NCBI RefSeq assembly: GCF_022429625.1
Contig: NZ_CP092483.1
Location: 1,116,001 to 1,180,000 of the forward strand
Length of the DNA stretch: 64,000 bases
Direction of reading: 5' to 3'
DNA from: Devosia lacusdianchii
Lineage (GTDB): Bacteria > Pseudomonadota > Alphaproteobacteria > Rhizobiales > Devosiaceae
The position numbers and the translations under genes are program-made. Positions 37,184-47,060 of the stretch are shown piece after piece (within the stretch, counting starts at the first letter, position 1; every line of letters begins with the position of its first letter). The notes beneath the pieces are model-generated. The model saw only the letters and a program-made list of their open reading frames with translations. It ran no database searches and was not told where the DNA came from.

Positions 37184-38170
37184 ATGAAACTCTTGAAGCT
37201 TTTGGCTACGACCACTGCCGTCGCAGTGCTGCTCGCCGCTCCAGCCTATGCCCAGACCCGCATCGCACTTGTAGTGAAGTCGCTCGGCAACGGCTTCTTC
37301 GACGCTGCCAACAAGGGCGCTCAGGAAGCGGCCGCCGAACTGGGTGACGTCGAAGTCATCTATACCGGCCCGACGGCCGCCACGGCAGAAGCCCAGATCG
37401 AAGTCATCAACGCGCTGATCGCTCAGCAGGTCGATGCTATCGCCATTTCGGCCAACGATCCGGACGCGCTGGTCCCGGCGCTGCAGAAGGCCATGGAACG
37501 CGGCATCAAGGTGATTTCCTGGGATTCGGGCGTTGCCCCCGAAGGCCGCCAGCTTCACCTCAACCCATCAGAGACCAACCTGATCGGCGAAACCATCATC
37601 AAGCTGGCTGCCGACTACCTGCCTGAAGGCGGTGATGTCGCCATCCTGTCCGCCTCGTCCACGGCGACCAACCAGAACGCCTGGATCGAAGCCGCCAAGG
37701 CCGCTCTCCCCGAGAAGTTCCCCAACATCAACCTCGTCTCGGTCGTTTATGGCGACGATGACTCGGTGAAGTCGACCGACGAAGCCAAGGGCCTGATCGC
37801 GTCCTATCCTGATCTTAAGGCCATCATTGCTCCGACCACTGTCGGCGTTGTGGCTGCCGCCCAGGTCGTCACCGACCAGAACCTCATCGGCAAGGTCAAC
37901 GTCACCGGCCTGGCTCTGCCGTCCGAGTTCAAGCAGTTCATCGACAACGGCGCGTCGCAGGCCGTGGCGCTGTGGAACCCGATCGATCTCGGCTACTCGG
38001 CCGTGATGCTGGCCAATGACCTCGTCGAAGGTGGCACGGCTGAGCCAGGCGCAGTGCTCTCGATGGGTCGCATGGGTGAACTGACCCTCGACGACACCAA
38101 TTCGGGTGCCATGGCGGCTCCCTTCACCTTCGACAAGTCCAACATCGAAGAGTTTTCGAAGATCTATTGA
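37184..38170 (+). CDS. rhaS: Rhamnose ABC transporter substrate-binding protein RhaS
   Basis: A 328-residue periplasmic binding protein with a 23-residue signal peptide ending AYAQ. The lobe starts TRIALVVKSLGNGFFDAANKGAQ, followed by VDAIAISANDPDALVP, typical of the RhaS group of CUT2 binding proteins. GGGAGGG precedes the ATG; a longer frame begins inside rhaR and is rejected. A family A palindrome of 110 bp follows before rhaT and may protect the abundant rhaS transcript. Confidence 0.92.
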   Translation: MKLLKLLATTTAVAVLLAAPAYAQTRIALVVKSLGNGFFDAANKGAQEAAAELGDVEVIYTGPTAATAEAQIEVINALIAQQVDAIAISANDPDALVPALQKAMERGIKVISWDSGVAPEGRQLHLNPSETNLIGETIIKLAADYLPEGGDVAILSASSTATNQNAWIEAAKAALPEKFPNINLVSVVYGDDDSVKSTDEAKGLIASYPDLKAIIAPTTVGVVAAAQVVTDQNLIGKVNVTGLALPSEFKQFIDNGASQAVALWNPIDLGYSAVMLANDLVEGGTAEPGAVLSMGRMGELTLDDTNSGAMAAPFTFDKSNIEEFSKIY

Positions 38171-38175
38171 TCTTT

Positions 38176-38285
38176 CTTCACCTCTCCTTTGGGGGAGAGG
38201 TCGACGCGAAGCGGCGGGTGAGGGGGCCTTGGTGGTGAACCAAAGGCCCCCTCACCCCAACCCTCTCCCCCAAAGGGAGAGGGAG
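38176..38285. repeat. Palindromic repeat, family A, between rhaS and rhaT
   Basis: A 110-bp imperfect palindrome: CTTCACCTCTCCTTTGGGGG, GAGGTCGACGCGAAGC, then GAGGGGGCCTTTGG-type arms and CTCTCCCCCAAAGGGAGAGG. It is the best-preserved copy of family A and shares both ends with the copy inside cydD. Confidence 0.85.
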
Positions 38286-38348
38286 TCCAATCGAGTGCAT
38301 TGCGCGCCTTGTGTCCCAACGCAGCCGTAGTGACACAAAGGAACGAGA

Positions 38349-39850
<1,502 letters not shown>

Positions 39851-39854
<4 letters not shown>

Positions 39855-40828
39855 ACCGGCTGCTCAAGCATCGCGAGATCTTCCTCGCCTTGGCCATCCT
39901 GCTGGTGCTCGTGCTGGTCACGGCGCGTTTCCCGCGCTTCGCCCAGCCCGGCAACCTGCTGACCATTTTCAACGACACCTCCATCCTGATGATGCTGGCC
40001 TTGGGTCAGATGGCGGTCATCCTGACGCGGTCCATCGACCTCTCCATGGCGGCCAATCTGGCGTTGACCGGCATGATCGTGGCCATGACCAACGCCGCAT
40101 TCCCGGGCGTGCCGATACCGCTGCTGATCGCCATGTGCGTCTTCGTCGGGGCAGGACTGGGCGCCTTTAACGGCATTCTGGTCTGGAAGCTCAATATCCC
40201 GCCCATCGTGGTAACGCTGGGCACGCTGACCATCTATCGAGGGCTGATCTTCGTTATTTCCGGCGGCGCCTGGGTGAATGCCGCCCAGATGAGCCCCGAC
40301 TTCATCGGCCTGCAGCGCATCGTCTTCCTCGGCCTGCCACTGCTGAGCTGGTTCGCCATCATGGTCGCACTGCTGTTCTGGCTGTTGATGACCCGCACGC
40401 CGCTCGGGCGCTCGCTCTATGCCATCGGCGTCAATCCAACCGCCTCGGTCTATACCGGCATCAATGTCGGCCGGACCAAGTTCTATGCCTTCGTGATATC
40501 AGGCGCCGTTGCGGGCCTCTGCGGCTATCTCTGGATTTCGCGCTACGTCATCGCCTCGGTCGAAGTGGCCGGCGGCTATGAGCTCACCATCATCGCCGCT
40601 TGCGTCATCGGCGGCGTATCCATTGCCGGTGGCATCGGCACCGTGGCCGGCGTGCTGCTCGGCGCCATCTTCCTCGGCGTCATCAATAATGCCCTGCCGG
40701 TCATCAACATCAGCCCGTTCTGGCAGATGGCGATTTCCGGCACGGCAATCCTGCTCGCCGTAGTGCTGAATGCGCGTGGCGAACGCCGCAAGGGCCGGAT
40801 CATTCTCAAGAAGGCGGAGGCGACTTGA
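39851..40828 (+). CDS. rhaP: Rhamnose ABC transporter permease RhaP
   Basis: A 325-residue CUT2 permease with about ten hydrophobic segments. MAVILTRSIDLSMAANLALTGM and IGGVSIAGGIGTVAGV are the conserved cytoplasmic loops. It overlaps rhaT by 4 bp. Downstream, its TGA overlaps the ATG of the inserted DUF559 gene, where the second permease would be expected. Confidence 0.92.
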
Positions 40829-41403
40829 TGGACTTGTGCGGAACGTACCCCCACCCTCATCCCGTCTCCACAAGGGGGATGGAAGCTCGCTCCCTGGCTT
40901 TCCTTGGTTTGAGCAAACACTATGATGCCGTTGAGTGGGGACGGAACAGCGCGCGTCTCCCTCCCCCTTGTGGGGAGGGATCAAGGGTGGGGGGCGGATT
41001 GGGCATTGAACGTGCAAGAGAACTTCGAAAACGCATGTCTGCCCCAGAGGTAAAGCTGTGGAATGCCCTTCGCGACCTTCGCAGCCTTGGCTTCCATTTT
41101 CGCCGGCAAGTGCCGCTTGGCTCTTACTATGCCGACTTCGCGTGTCACGCGCGGCGGTTGATAGTCGAGGTTGACGGCGACACGCACGGCACAGACGCCG
41201 CAGCGGCCCACGACGAACATCGCGGCGCGTTCATTTCGGGGCAGGGATACCGCATTCTCCGCGTCGCCAACGGCGACGTCATGCGCAACCTCGACGGCGT
41301 GATGACCGCCATCCTTGCCCTACTCGACCAACCCCCACCCTCATTCCCTCCCCACAAGGGGGAGGGAGGCTTGCGCGGTGCCTTGGACGATATCCTGCCA
41401 TGA
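40828..41403 (+). CDS. DUF559 (Vsr-like endonuclease fold) protein built into a palindromic element
   Basis: A frame of 191 codons whose central part, RARELRKRMSAPEVKLWNALRDL to about VMRNLDGVM, is a DUF559 domain of the restriction-endonuclease/Vsr-like fold. Likely active residues are the Asp of SYYADFAC and the Glu and Asp of IVEVDGDTH. Both ends are read from family B palindromes (LPPPCGEGSRVGG before, PPPSFPPHKGEG after). The ATG at 40828 has GGAGG 7 bp upstream; a TTG at 40999 is an alternative start that omits the first repeat. ATGA overlap with rhaQ couples it into the rha operon, where homologous clusters lack it. Confidence 0.75.
   Translation: MDLCGTYPHPHPVSTRGMEARSLAFLGLSKHYDAVEWGRNSARLPPPCGEGSRVGGGLGIERARELRKRMSAPEVKLWNALRDLRSLGFHFRRQVPLGSYYADFACHARRLIVEVDGDTHGTDAAAAHDEHRGAFISGQGYRILRVANGDVMRNLDGVMTAILALLDQPPPSFPPHKGEGGLRGALDDILP
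40846..40993. repeat. Family B palindromic pair at the 5' end of the DUF559 gene
   Basis: A direct copy (ACCCCCACCCTCATCCCG then CCACAAGGGGGATGG, 40846-40892) and an inverted copy (CCCTCCCCCTTGTGGGGAGG, 40950-40993) face each other and could fold into a long hairpin. Confidence 0.8.
41329..41377. repeat. Family B palindromic unit at the 3' end of the DUF559 gene
   Basis: AACCCCCACCCTCATTCCC followed by TCCCCACAAGGGGGAGGGA, in direct orientation relative to the unit at 40846, encodes the last residues of the DUF559 protein and ends about 23 bp before rhaQ. Confidence 0.8.
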
Positions 41404-42398
41404 CCGACACCCCCGCGACCGGCCGCAGCCTGCCCAATCGCCTCGATAATCCGTTCCGCTCGGCCGTACTGAGCTGGGAGAGCCTGCTGGTGCTGGTGGC
41501 GGTGGCGATCTTCATCGTCAATTCGTTCGCGTCGCCATACTTCCTCAACGCCTGGAGCCTCTCGGACCTCACCTTCAACTTCACCGAGAAGGCGCTGATC
41601 GCGCTGGCTATGGCCTTGCTGATCATCTCCGGCGAGATCGACCTGTCTGTCGCAGCCATCATCGCGCTGGCCTCCACCATGATGGGGTTGGTCCTGCAAT
41701 ATGGCGCGGATACCCCGGCGCTGGTGGCCGTCGGTATTGGCGTGGGCCTATTGTGCGGCGCCTTCAACGGCTTCCTCGTGACCGGGCTCAAGCTGCCCTC
41801 GATCGTCGTCACCATCGGCACGATGAGCCTCTTCCGCGGCATCGCCTTCATCGTGCTGGGCGACCAGAGCTTCAAAGGCTATCCGGCAAGCTTTTCCTGG
41901 TTCGGGCAGGGTTATGTGTTCTGGGTCATCTCGTTCGAACTGGTGCTCTTCGCCGTCTGTGCCATGATCTATTGGGTATTGCTGCATCGCACCAATTTCG
42001 GCCGCCGCGTCTTTGCCATTGGCAATAACGACGTCGCCGCCCAGTTCTCCGGCGTTCGTGTCGATCGAATCAAGTTCATCCTGTTCTGCCTCACCGGCCT
42101 GATGAGCGGTATCGCCGCCGTACTGCTGACGGCGCGTCTTGGGTCCACTCGGCCATCGATCGCCGAAGGCTTCGAGCTCGAGGCCATCACCATGGTGGTG
42201 CTGGGCGGCGTATCCATATTGGGCGGCGCCGGATCCATCCTCGGCGTGGTTCTGGCGGCGCTGATCATGGGGCTGGTGACGTTCGGGCTCGGCCTACTCA
42301 ACGTGCCCGGGATCGTCATGTCGATCTTCATCGGCGGGCTGCTGATCGTGGTCATCGCGCTGCCCATCCTGTTCCGCATGTGGAGGCAGCGCGTATGA
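41400..42398 (+). CDS. rhaQ: Rhamnose ABC transporter permease RhaQ
   Basis: A 332-residue CUT2 permease, second membrane subunit with Rha[19 protein letters not shown] and [16 protein letters not shown] match the conserved loops, with about ten hydrophobic helices. The start overlaps the DUF559 stop and its end overlaps rhaM, each by 4 bp. There is no independent ribosome binding site, so translation may depend on the inserted DUF559 frame. Confidence 0.92.
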   Translation: MTDTPATGRSLPNRLDNPFRSAVLSWESLLVLVAVAIFIVNSFASPYFLNAWSLSDLTFNFTEKALIALAMALLIISGEIDLSVAAIIALASTMMGLVLQYGADTPALVAVGIGVGLLCGAFNGFLVTGLKLPSIVVTIGTMSLFRGIAFIVLGDQSFKGYPASFSWFGQGYVFWVISFELVLFAVCAMIYWVLLHRTNFGRRVFAIGNNDVAAQFSGVRVDRIKFILFCLTGLMSGIAAVLLTARLGSTRPSIAEGFELEAITMVVLGGVSILGGAGSILGVVLAALIMGLVTFGLGLLNVPGIVMSIFIGGLLIVVIALPILFRMWRQRV

Positions 42399-42727
42399 TT
42401 GAAGATGGGGACTACGAGAAGCACGCCTTCAAGATGAGGCTCAATCCCGGCATGGCGGCCGAGTACAAGAAGCGCCACGACGAGATTTTTCCCGAGCTCG
42501 TCGACCTCCTGCACGCGGCAGGTGTGAAGGACTATTCCATCCACCTCGATGAAGATACCAACATCCTCTTCGGCGTGCTCTGGCGGCGGAAGGGTCACAC
42601 CATGGCCGACCTGCCCAATACCGAGGTCATGAAGCGCTGGTGGGCGCACATGGCCGATGTCATGGCGACCAACGACAAGAACGAGCCGCTTTCGGCCGAC
42701 CTCACGCCAATGTTCTGGATGAAGTAG
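42395..42727 (+). CDS. rhaM: L-rhamnose mutarotase RhaM (RhaU)
   Basis: A 110-residue ferredoxin-like protein that interconverts alpha and beta L-rhamnopyranose. [27 protein letters not shown] with the key His, [18 protein letters not shown] and the C-terminal PMFWMK match the family. The ATG at 42395 has GGAGG and overlaps rhaQ (ATGA). No rhamnulose kinase gene follows, unlike Rhizobium rha operons. Confidence 0.93.
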   Translation: MIEDGDYEKHAFKMRLNPGMAAEYKKRHDEIFPELVDLLHAAGVKDYSIHLDEDTNILFGVLWRRKGHTMADLPNTEVMKRWWAHMADVMATNDKNEPLSADLTPMFWMK

Positions 42728-42733
42728 GAAGCT

Positions 42734-42877
42734 TCACGGTGCCTTCTTCTTTGGGCGCGGGCCGCGGGTTTCGAGAGGGGGCAGGGTGCGCGCCAGATAC
42801 GCCCCGAGCCGGTCCAGGCGATGCTGCCATTCGGTAATGCGCTGGTTGAACAGCAGTCGAACCAAATAGGGCACCAT
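42734..42877 (-). pseudogene. Probable remnant of an ArsR-family regulator
   Basis: A 47-codon frame: LLFNQRITEWQHRLDRLGAYLARTL resembles the C-terminal helix of the ArsR regulators at 7744 and 10881 (FWEQNLDQLDAYL, WVKRLDRLGEFL). The HTH domain is missing. Just upstream on the same strand lies a 7-bp dyad (GATATTA/TAATATC, 42889-42920) of the type seen before arsR genes. GGAGG lies 2 bp before the ATG. It could instead be a genuine small protein. Confidence 0.4.
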
Positions 42878-42888
42878 AGCCTCCAGTC

Positions 42889-42920
42889 GATATTAGTTAA
42901 GTACATAATTTAGTAATATC
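42889..42920. promoter_or_regulatory. ArsR-type dyad next to the arsR remnant
   Basis: Arms GATATTA (42889-42895) and TAATATC (42914-42920) enclose an AT-rich centre with TTAGT elements. The layout resembles the operators at 7704 and 11214. Confidence 0.45.
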
Positions 42921-42953
42921 ATGCGCCGGCTTCGTCAATGATTAAGTGGTAAC

Positions 42954-44087
42954 TTAACTGTTATCGCTTTCGCCGATGATGGTGAGAATGGCCTGGGCGA
43001 CGGTCGCGCTACCGCGGGGCCAGCAAAGCCAGAAGTTCATGTCGTAAACGCCTGCCAGCGGCAGTTGGCGCAGGTCGCCGCGGATACGTGCCACCGAAGC
43101 CTGCGGCAGCACCGAGACGAAGCCGTGATGCAGTACCAGATTGAGAATGACCGGGATCGAGTCGATCTCGATGAGGCGAATGGCACTGCGTTCGGTGTCG
43201 TTGAGATGGTCGTCGAGGATGCGGTTGATGCGCTGACGCAACCCACTGCGCGCGCTCGGCACTGCTAACGGCGCTGCCAGGAGCGCATCGGCGACATTGT
43301 TATGCCCTTCCGGCACGCCGACAACCGCGAGCGGTGTATGCCCAACCACCTTGCCATCGAGATCGGCAGGCAAATGCTCAGTATCGAGAAACGCCACGTC
43401 GAACAGCCCGCTTTTGAGCCCAGCCAGGAGGTCGTCGGCGGTGGTAGAACTGACAAAGAGCGGCGCGCGCGGGCGCTCGGCAAGCCAGCGGGCCGCCAGA
43501 TTGGCCAGCAGCCGCGCGATCTCGCTCTCATATCCCAGCGGAATGACCGAGCCGAGGCGCGCCGTTGCCGCCGTCTTGCGAAAGCGCTCCTCCGACATGC
43601 GCGAGAGCCGGTGCCAGGCCGCCAGCAATTGCTCGCTGGTCGCGGCCAACCGCGCACCATCGGCTGTCACTGTGGAGCCGCCGCTGCCGCGCTGCAACAA
43701 GGCCACCCCTAAGATCGCTTCGAGCTGGGCAATCTGTCGGGTCAATTGCGGTTGCCCCAAGCCCATGGCCCGTGCCGCGCGGCGAATGCTGCCCAGCGTC
43801 GCGACGCGGGCAAATCGTTCCAGCGCATCCAGCTTGATTGCGTGCTGGGGAGATACCGCGAGTGCCAGCTTAGCGAGCGCCCCAATCTCCGGTTCGAGCC
43901 GCACGGCTTCGAGCGTCGCGACCAGCCCCGACCCCGCCCGCTCCACCAGTCGAACCGAGATTTCTGCTTCGAACCGTGCGATGGATGCCGCAACGGTCGA
44001 AGCCGGCCGGCCAAGCGCTCGCGCTGCGGTTCGCACGCTGCGGAGCCGCAGCACGCGATCCATCGCCACCAAGGTTGCCGTATCCAT
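42954..44087 (-). CDS. LysR-type regulator with two tandem N-terminal HTH domains
   Basis: A 377-residue protein, about 75 longer than a normal LysR regulator. Residues 5-65 look like a LysR HTH (MDRVLRLRSVRTAARALGRPASTVAASIARFE). Residues 85-150 form a second one (IKLDALERFARVATLGSIRRAARAMGLGQPQLTRQIAQLE). A standard effector domain of about 200 residues follows. It is divergent from the lyase at 44192; the 14-bp palindrome between them is the likely operator. It probably controls the ergothioneine-type catabolic block. Confidence 0.82.
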   Translation of the reverse strand: MDTATLVAMDRVLRLRSVRTAARALGRPASTVAASIARFEAEISVRLVERAGSGLVATLEAVRLEPEIGALAKLALAVSPQHAIKLDALERFARVATLGSIRRAARAMGLGQPQLTRQIAQLEAILGVALLQRGSGGSTVTADGARLAATSEQLLAAWHRLSRMSEERFRKTAATARLGSVIPLGYESEIARLLANLAARWLAERPRAPLFVSSTTADDLLAGLKSGLFDVAFLDTEHLPADLDGKVVGHTPLAVVGVPEGHNNVADALLAAPLAVPSARSGLRQRINRILDDHLNDTERSAIRLIEIDSIPVILNLVLHHGFVSVLPQASVARIRGDLRQLPLAGVYDMNFWLCWPRGSATVAQAILTIIGESDNS

Positions 44088-44148
44088 ATGCCCACCATTC
44101 GAGCAGCCATGTCCGGTGCATAGAAAAACCGCATAGCCTGTTCAGTAT

Positions 44149-44162
44149 TTGGGATATCCCAA
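44149..44162. promoter_or_regulatory. Perfect palindrome between the dual-HTH regulator and the lyase
   Basis: TTGGGATATCCCAA, a 14-bp perfect dyad ending 29 bp before the lyase ATG. LysR-type regulators bind T-N11-A dyads in divergent promoters; this is the best candidate here. Confidence 0.6.
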
Positions 44163-44191
44163 GTTGCCAATCTATCCAATAGCGTGACCCC

Positions 44192-45751
44192 ATGAATGAA
44201 CTGGCGATGACAGTCCGAAGCCCTCCCATCACCCTTAGCGGCAAGCCGCTGAGCTTTTCCGACATCGCCCGCATCGGCGCCCGAAAGGCCCGGCTTGTGG
44301 CCGACGAAGCCGCGTTGACCCGCGTGGCGCAGGCCCGCGTGGTAATCGAGGAGGCCATCGCCAACCACCAGCCCGTCTACGGCTCGACCACCGGCGTCGG
44401 CGCGATGAAGGATGTCGAATGGTCCGACGATCAGTTGGATACGTTCAACATGGGCCTCGTGCGCGCCCACCACTTCGGCACGGGCGACGCATTTTCCAGC
44501 GAGATCGTGCGCACGGCGATGGCCATTCGCGTCAATATGGCGCTGACTGGCCGCGTCGGCTGCACCACCGACCTGGTCGAAGCCTATCTGGCCCTGCTGT
44601 CAGCCGACGTCGTACCGGTCGTGCGGCGCACTGGCTCCATCGGTTGCGCCGATATCGGCCTGATGGGCCAGATCGGCGCGGTGCTGACCGGCGCCGGCGA
44701 GGCCATGTTCGATGGCCGCCGCCAAGCCGCCGGCGATGCGCTGAGCGCTGCCGGCCTCAGACCCTTCCGTCTCGCACCGCGCGACAGCCTGGCCTCGATT
44801 TCGACCAACGCGGTGGGCTATGCCGCTGCCGCCAATGCCATCCGCGACGCCGCTGGCGCCGTGCGCGTCATGCTGGCGACCGGCCTCACCACGGCAGGGG
44901 CGCTCGGCGCCTCGCGCGATCCGTGGAAGGCCGTGGCCCATGTCGGCACCGAACGCGAAGCCGGCATCGGCGCCTGGCTCTATTTCAACGCCAAGGGCTG
45001 GGACTGGCCCAACGCCACCCATATTCAGGACCCGTTGAGCCTGCGCATGATGAGCCAGGTCTTCGCCACCGGCTTCGAAACGCTGGTCGCATCAGGCAAG
45101 ATCCTATTGGCCGCTACCGGACGGACCGACGACAATCCCGTGGTAGCCGGTGGACAGGTGCTGACCTCGGGCGGCTCGCTGCCGCTCGATGTCACCGTCT
45201 TCCTGCAAACCGCCCAGCTCGGCCTGGCCCATATCGCGCGCAATTCGTTCAACCGCTGTGTGCTGCTCGGCAATGGCGGACGCCGCGGCCTGCCGGTCAA
45301 CCTGGTGTGGCCGGGCCAGATCGCCACTGGCTTCGGGCCGATCATCAAGCTGGCCGGCGAGCTCTTCGCGCGCGTCCTGACCATGACCAATCCAATCTCG
45401 GCCAATTCCATGGTCGTGGCCGGCGGCATCGAGGACGAGGCCGCGTTCCTGCCGCTGGTGGTCGAGCGGCTGGAGCGGCAAGTGCTGGCGCTGCGGCGTC
45501 TGTCGGCCCTTGAGGCCATCCTCGCGGCGCAGGCCATGGATATTTCCGGCGATCGCCCAGGCAACGTCCCGGGCATCGTCTACGCGCTCGTGCGCGAGCA
45601 TGCTGACACATACTGGCAGGATCGCCCGCTATCGGCGGAAGTGGAGGCCGTCGAACAGGCCTTGGCTGGCGATAACCTGATGAATGAACTTATCTCTCAC
45701 TCGACAATTATGGAGTTGGACGAGTTTTTCGCCTTGGGCCCGGTCGCCTGA
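44192..45751 (+). CDS. MIO-less aromatic amino acid lyase homologue, probable ergothionase
   Basis: A 519-residue member of the histidine/phenylalanine ammonia-lyase superfamily. The Tyr loop is present (VYGSTTGVG, residues 62-70), as are RTDDNPVV and QDPLSLR. The Ala-Ser-Gly that forms the MIO cofactor is replaced: GSIG at 148-151 is followed by Cys152-Ala153-Asp154. Without MIO it cannot work as a normal ammonia-lyase. Ergothionases are MIO-less members that eliminate trimethylamine from ergothioneine, and the downstream genes supply the rest of that pathway. A betaine analogue such as S-methyl-ergothioneine or hercynine is possible. The start could be a few codons later (ATG at residue 6). 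Confidence 0.75.
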   Translation: MNELAMTVRSPPITLSGKPLSFSDIARIGARKARLVADEAALTRVAQARVVIEEAIANHQPVYGSTTGVGAMKDVEWSDDQLDTFNMGLVRAHHFGTGDAFSSEIVRTAMAIRVNMALTGRVGCTTDLVEAYLALLSADVVPVVRRTGSIGCADIGLMGQIGAVLTGAGEAMFDGRRQAAGDALSAAGLRPFRLAPRDSLASISTNAVGYAAAANAIRDAAGAVRVMLATGLTTAGALGASRDPWKAVAHVGTEREAGIGAWLYFNAKGWDWPNATHIQDPLSLRMMSQVFATGFETLVASGKILLAATGRTDDNPVVAGGQVLTSGGSLPLDVTVFLQTAQLGLAHIARNSFNRCVLLGNGGRRGLPVNLVWPGQIATGFGPIIKLAGELFARVLTMTNPISANSMVVAGGIEDEAAFLPLVVERLERQVLALRRLSALEAILAAQAMDISGDRPGNVPGIVYALVREHADTYWQDRPLSAEVEAVEQALAGDNLMNELISHSTIMELDEFFALGPVA

Positions 45752-45792
45752 AGCAAGGAATAACCTTGCCATAACGAGAAGCTGGAGCCCGC

Positions 45793-45812
45793 GATTTGAA
45801 TTTTCTCAAATC
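45793..45812. promoter_or_regulatory. Inverted repeat between the lyase and the binding-protein gene
   Basis: GATTTGA (45793-45799) and TCAAATC (45806-45812), 6 bp apart, 103 bp before the binding-protein start. No T-tract follows, so an operator is more likely than a terminator. Confidence 0.45.
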
Positions 45813-45914
45813 GTACAAGGCTCTAGAATTTGCGGCCTCGCTCAATTCTACCAAGACGTTAGGTTAGGGACAGCCGGGACCAGTTTGCTGGCTACCGGAA
45901 AAATGGAGAAACCA

Positions 45915-46826
45915 ATGCGCCTCACATCCAAGCTTCTGAGCGCCGTAGCCGCGCTCGCCATTTCGGTGACCGCCGCTCATGCCCAGGTCGTCGTTTCGTC
46001 CAAGATCGACACCGAGGGTGGCGTTCTGGGCAACATCATCAAGCAGGTGCTCGAAGCCAACGACATCGCGGTCACCGACCGCATCCAGCTCGGCGGTACG
46101 CCGATTGTCCGCGAAGCGATCACCGCCGGTGAAATCGACATCTATCCGGAATATACCGGCAACGCCGCCTTCTTCTTCGAAAAGGCCGACGATCCGATCT
46201 GGAACGATGCCGCCTCGGCCTATGCCGAAGCCGCCAAGCTCGATTACGACGCCAACAAGATCGTGTGGCTGAGCCCGTCGCCGGCCAACAACACCTGGGC
46301 CGTCGCCATCCGCAACGACGTCGCCGAAGCCAACAGCCTCAACACCTTCACCGAGTTCGGTGCCTGGGTTGCCGGTGGTGGCGAGGTCAAGCTGGCTGCA
46401 TCGGCCGAGTTCGTGAACTCGCCGGCGGCTCTGCCCAAGTTCCAGGAAGTCTATGGCTTCACCCTGACGCCCGACCAACTGGTGACGCTCTCGGGTGGTG
46501 ACACCGCGGCAACCATTGCCGCCGCCGCCCAGCAGACCAACGGCGTCAACGCCGCCATGGTCTATGGCACCGACGGCGGTATCGCGCCTTCCGGCCTCAA
46601 GGTTCTCGAAGACGACAAGGGCGTGCAGCCGGTCTACCAGCCCGCGCCGATCATCCGTGAAGCCGTGCTGACCGAATACCCGCAGATCGAAGAACTGCTG
46701 AAGCCGGTATTCGAAGGCCTGACCATCGAAGTGCTGCAGGACCTCAACGGCCGCCTTCAGGTTGGCGGTGAAGCCGCTGCTGCCGTGGCGACCGACTACC
46801 TGACCAAGGGTGGCTTCCTGGACTGA
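45915..46826 (+). CDS. Quaternary-amine-type ABC transporter binding protein (OpuBC/YehZ-like), probable ergothioneine receptor
   Basis: A 303-residue periplasmic binding protein with a signal peptide of about 22 residues ending AHAQ. VVVSSKIDTEGGVLGNIIKQVLEAN, then LGGTPIVREAITAGEIDIYPEYTGNAA, is the OpuAC/ProX-type fold; the ID(I/L)YPEYTG motif is diagnostic of the OpuBC/YehZ group. Bacterial ergothioneine importers (EgtUV) belong to this group, which fits the neighbours. The ATG at 45915 has GGAGA 6 bp upstream. The transporter is completed by the three genes from 47061. Confidence 0.83.
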   Translation: MRLTSKLLSAVAALAISVTAAHAQVVVSSKIDTEGGVLGNIIKQVLEANDIAVTDRIQLGGTPIVREAITAGEIDIYPEYTGNAAFFFEKADDPIWNDAASAYAEAAKLDYDANKIVWLSPSPANNTWAVAIRNDVAEANSLNTFTEFGAWVAGGGEVKLAASAEFVNSPAALPKFQEVYGFTLTPDQLVTLSGGDTAATIAAAAQQTNGVNAAMVYGTDGGIAPSGLKVLEDDKGVQPVYQPAPIIREAVLTEYPQIEELLKPVFEGLTIEVLQDLNGRLQVGGEAAAAVATDYLTKGGFLD

Positions 46827-46879
46827 GCCTGCCCCGAGACCTATCAATCGGGATGCGGTAGCTTCGCCGCCGCGTCCAC

Positions 46880-46993
46880 CCCAACCACCGGCCGTCACCC
46901 TCGGGCTTGACCCGAGGGCCCTGCACTTACATCCGTGTGCAGCAAGTGAAGAGCCCTCGGGTCAAGCCCGAGGGTGACGGCCGGTGGGTTGGG
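46880..46993. repeat. Paired palindromic repeat, family C (copy 3, longest)
   Basis: Near-perfect inverted arms of about 36 bp: CCAACCACCGGCCGTCACCC then TCGGGCTTGACCCGAGGG at the left, and their complement at the right, around a 40-bp centre. It sits in the 234-bp gap between the binding protein and permease genes of one transporter and may adjust expression of the two parts. Confidence 0.85.
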
Positions 46994-47060
46994 ATAAGTG
47001 CAGTGAACGGGTGGGAGACATGCCACCAGCGAAGCCAGCGACCGACCATCCGGAGCCAGC

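Noticed and set aside
44192..45751. Annotation as histidine ammonia-lyase (hutH) with a hut operon
   Set aside because: The MIO triad is absent, and hutI, hutG and a hut repressor are missing; the neighbours fit ergothioneine-type degradation instead.
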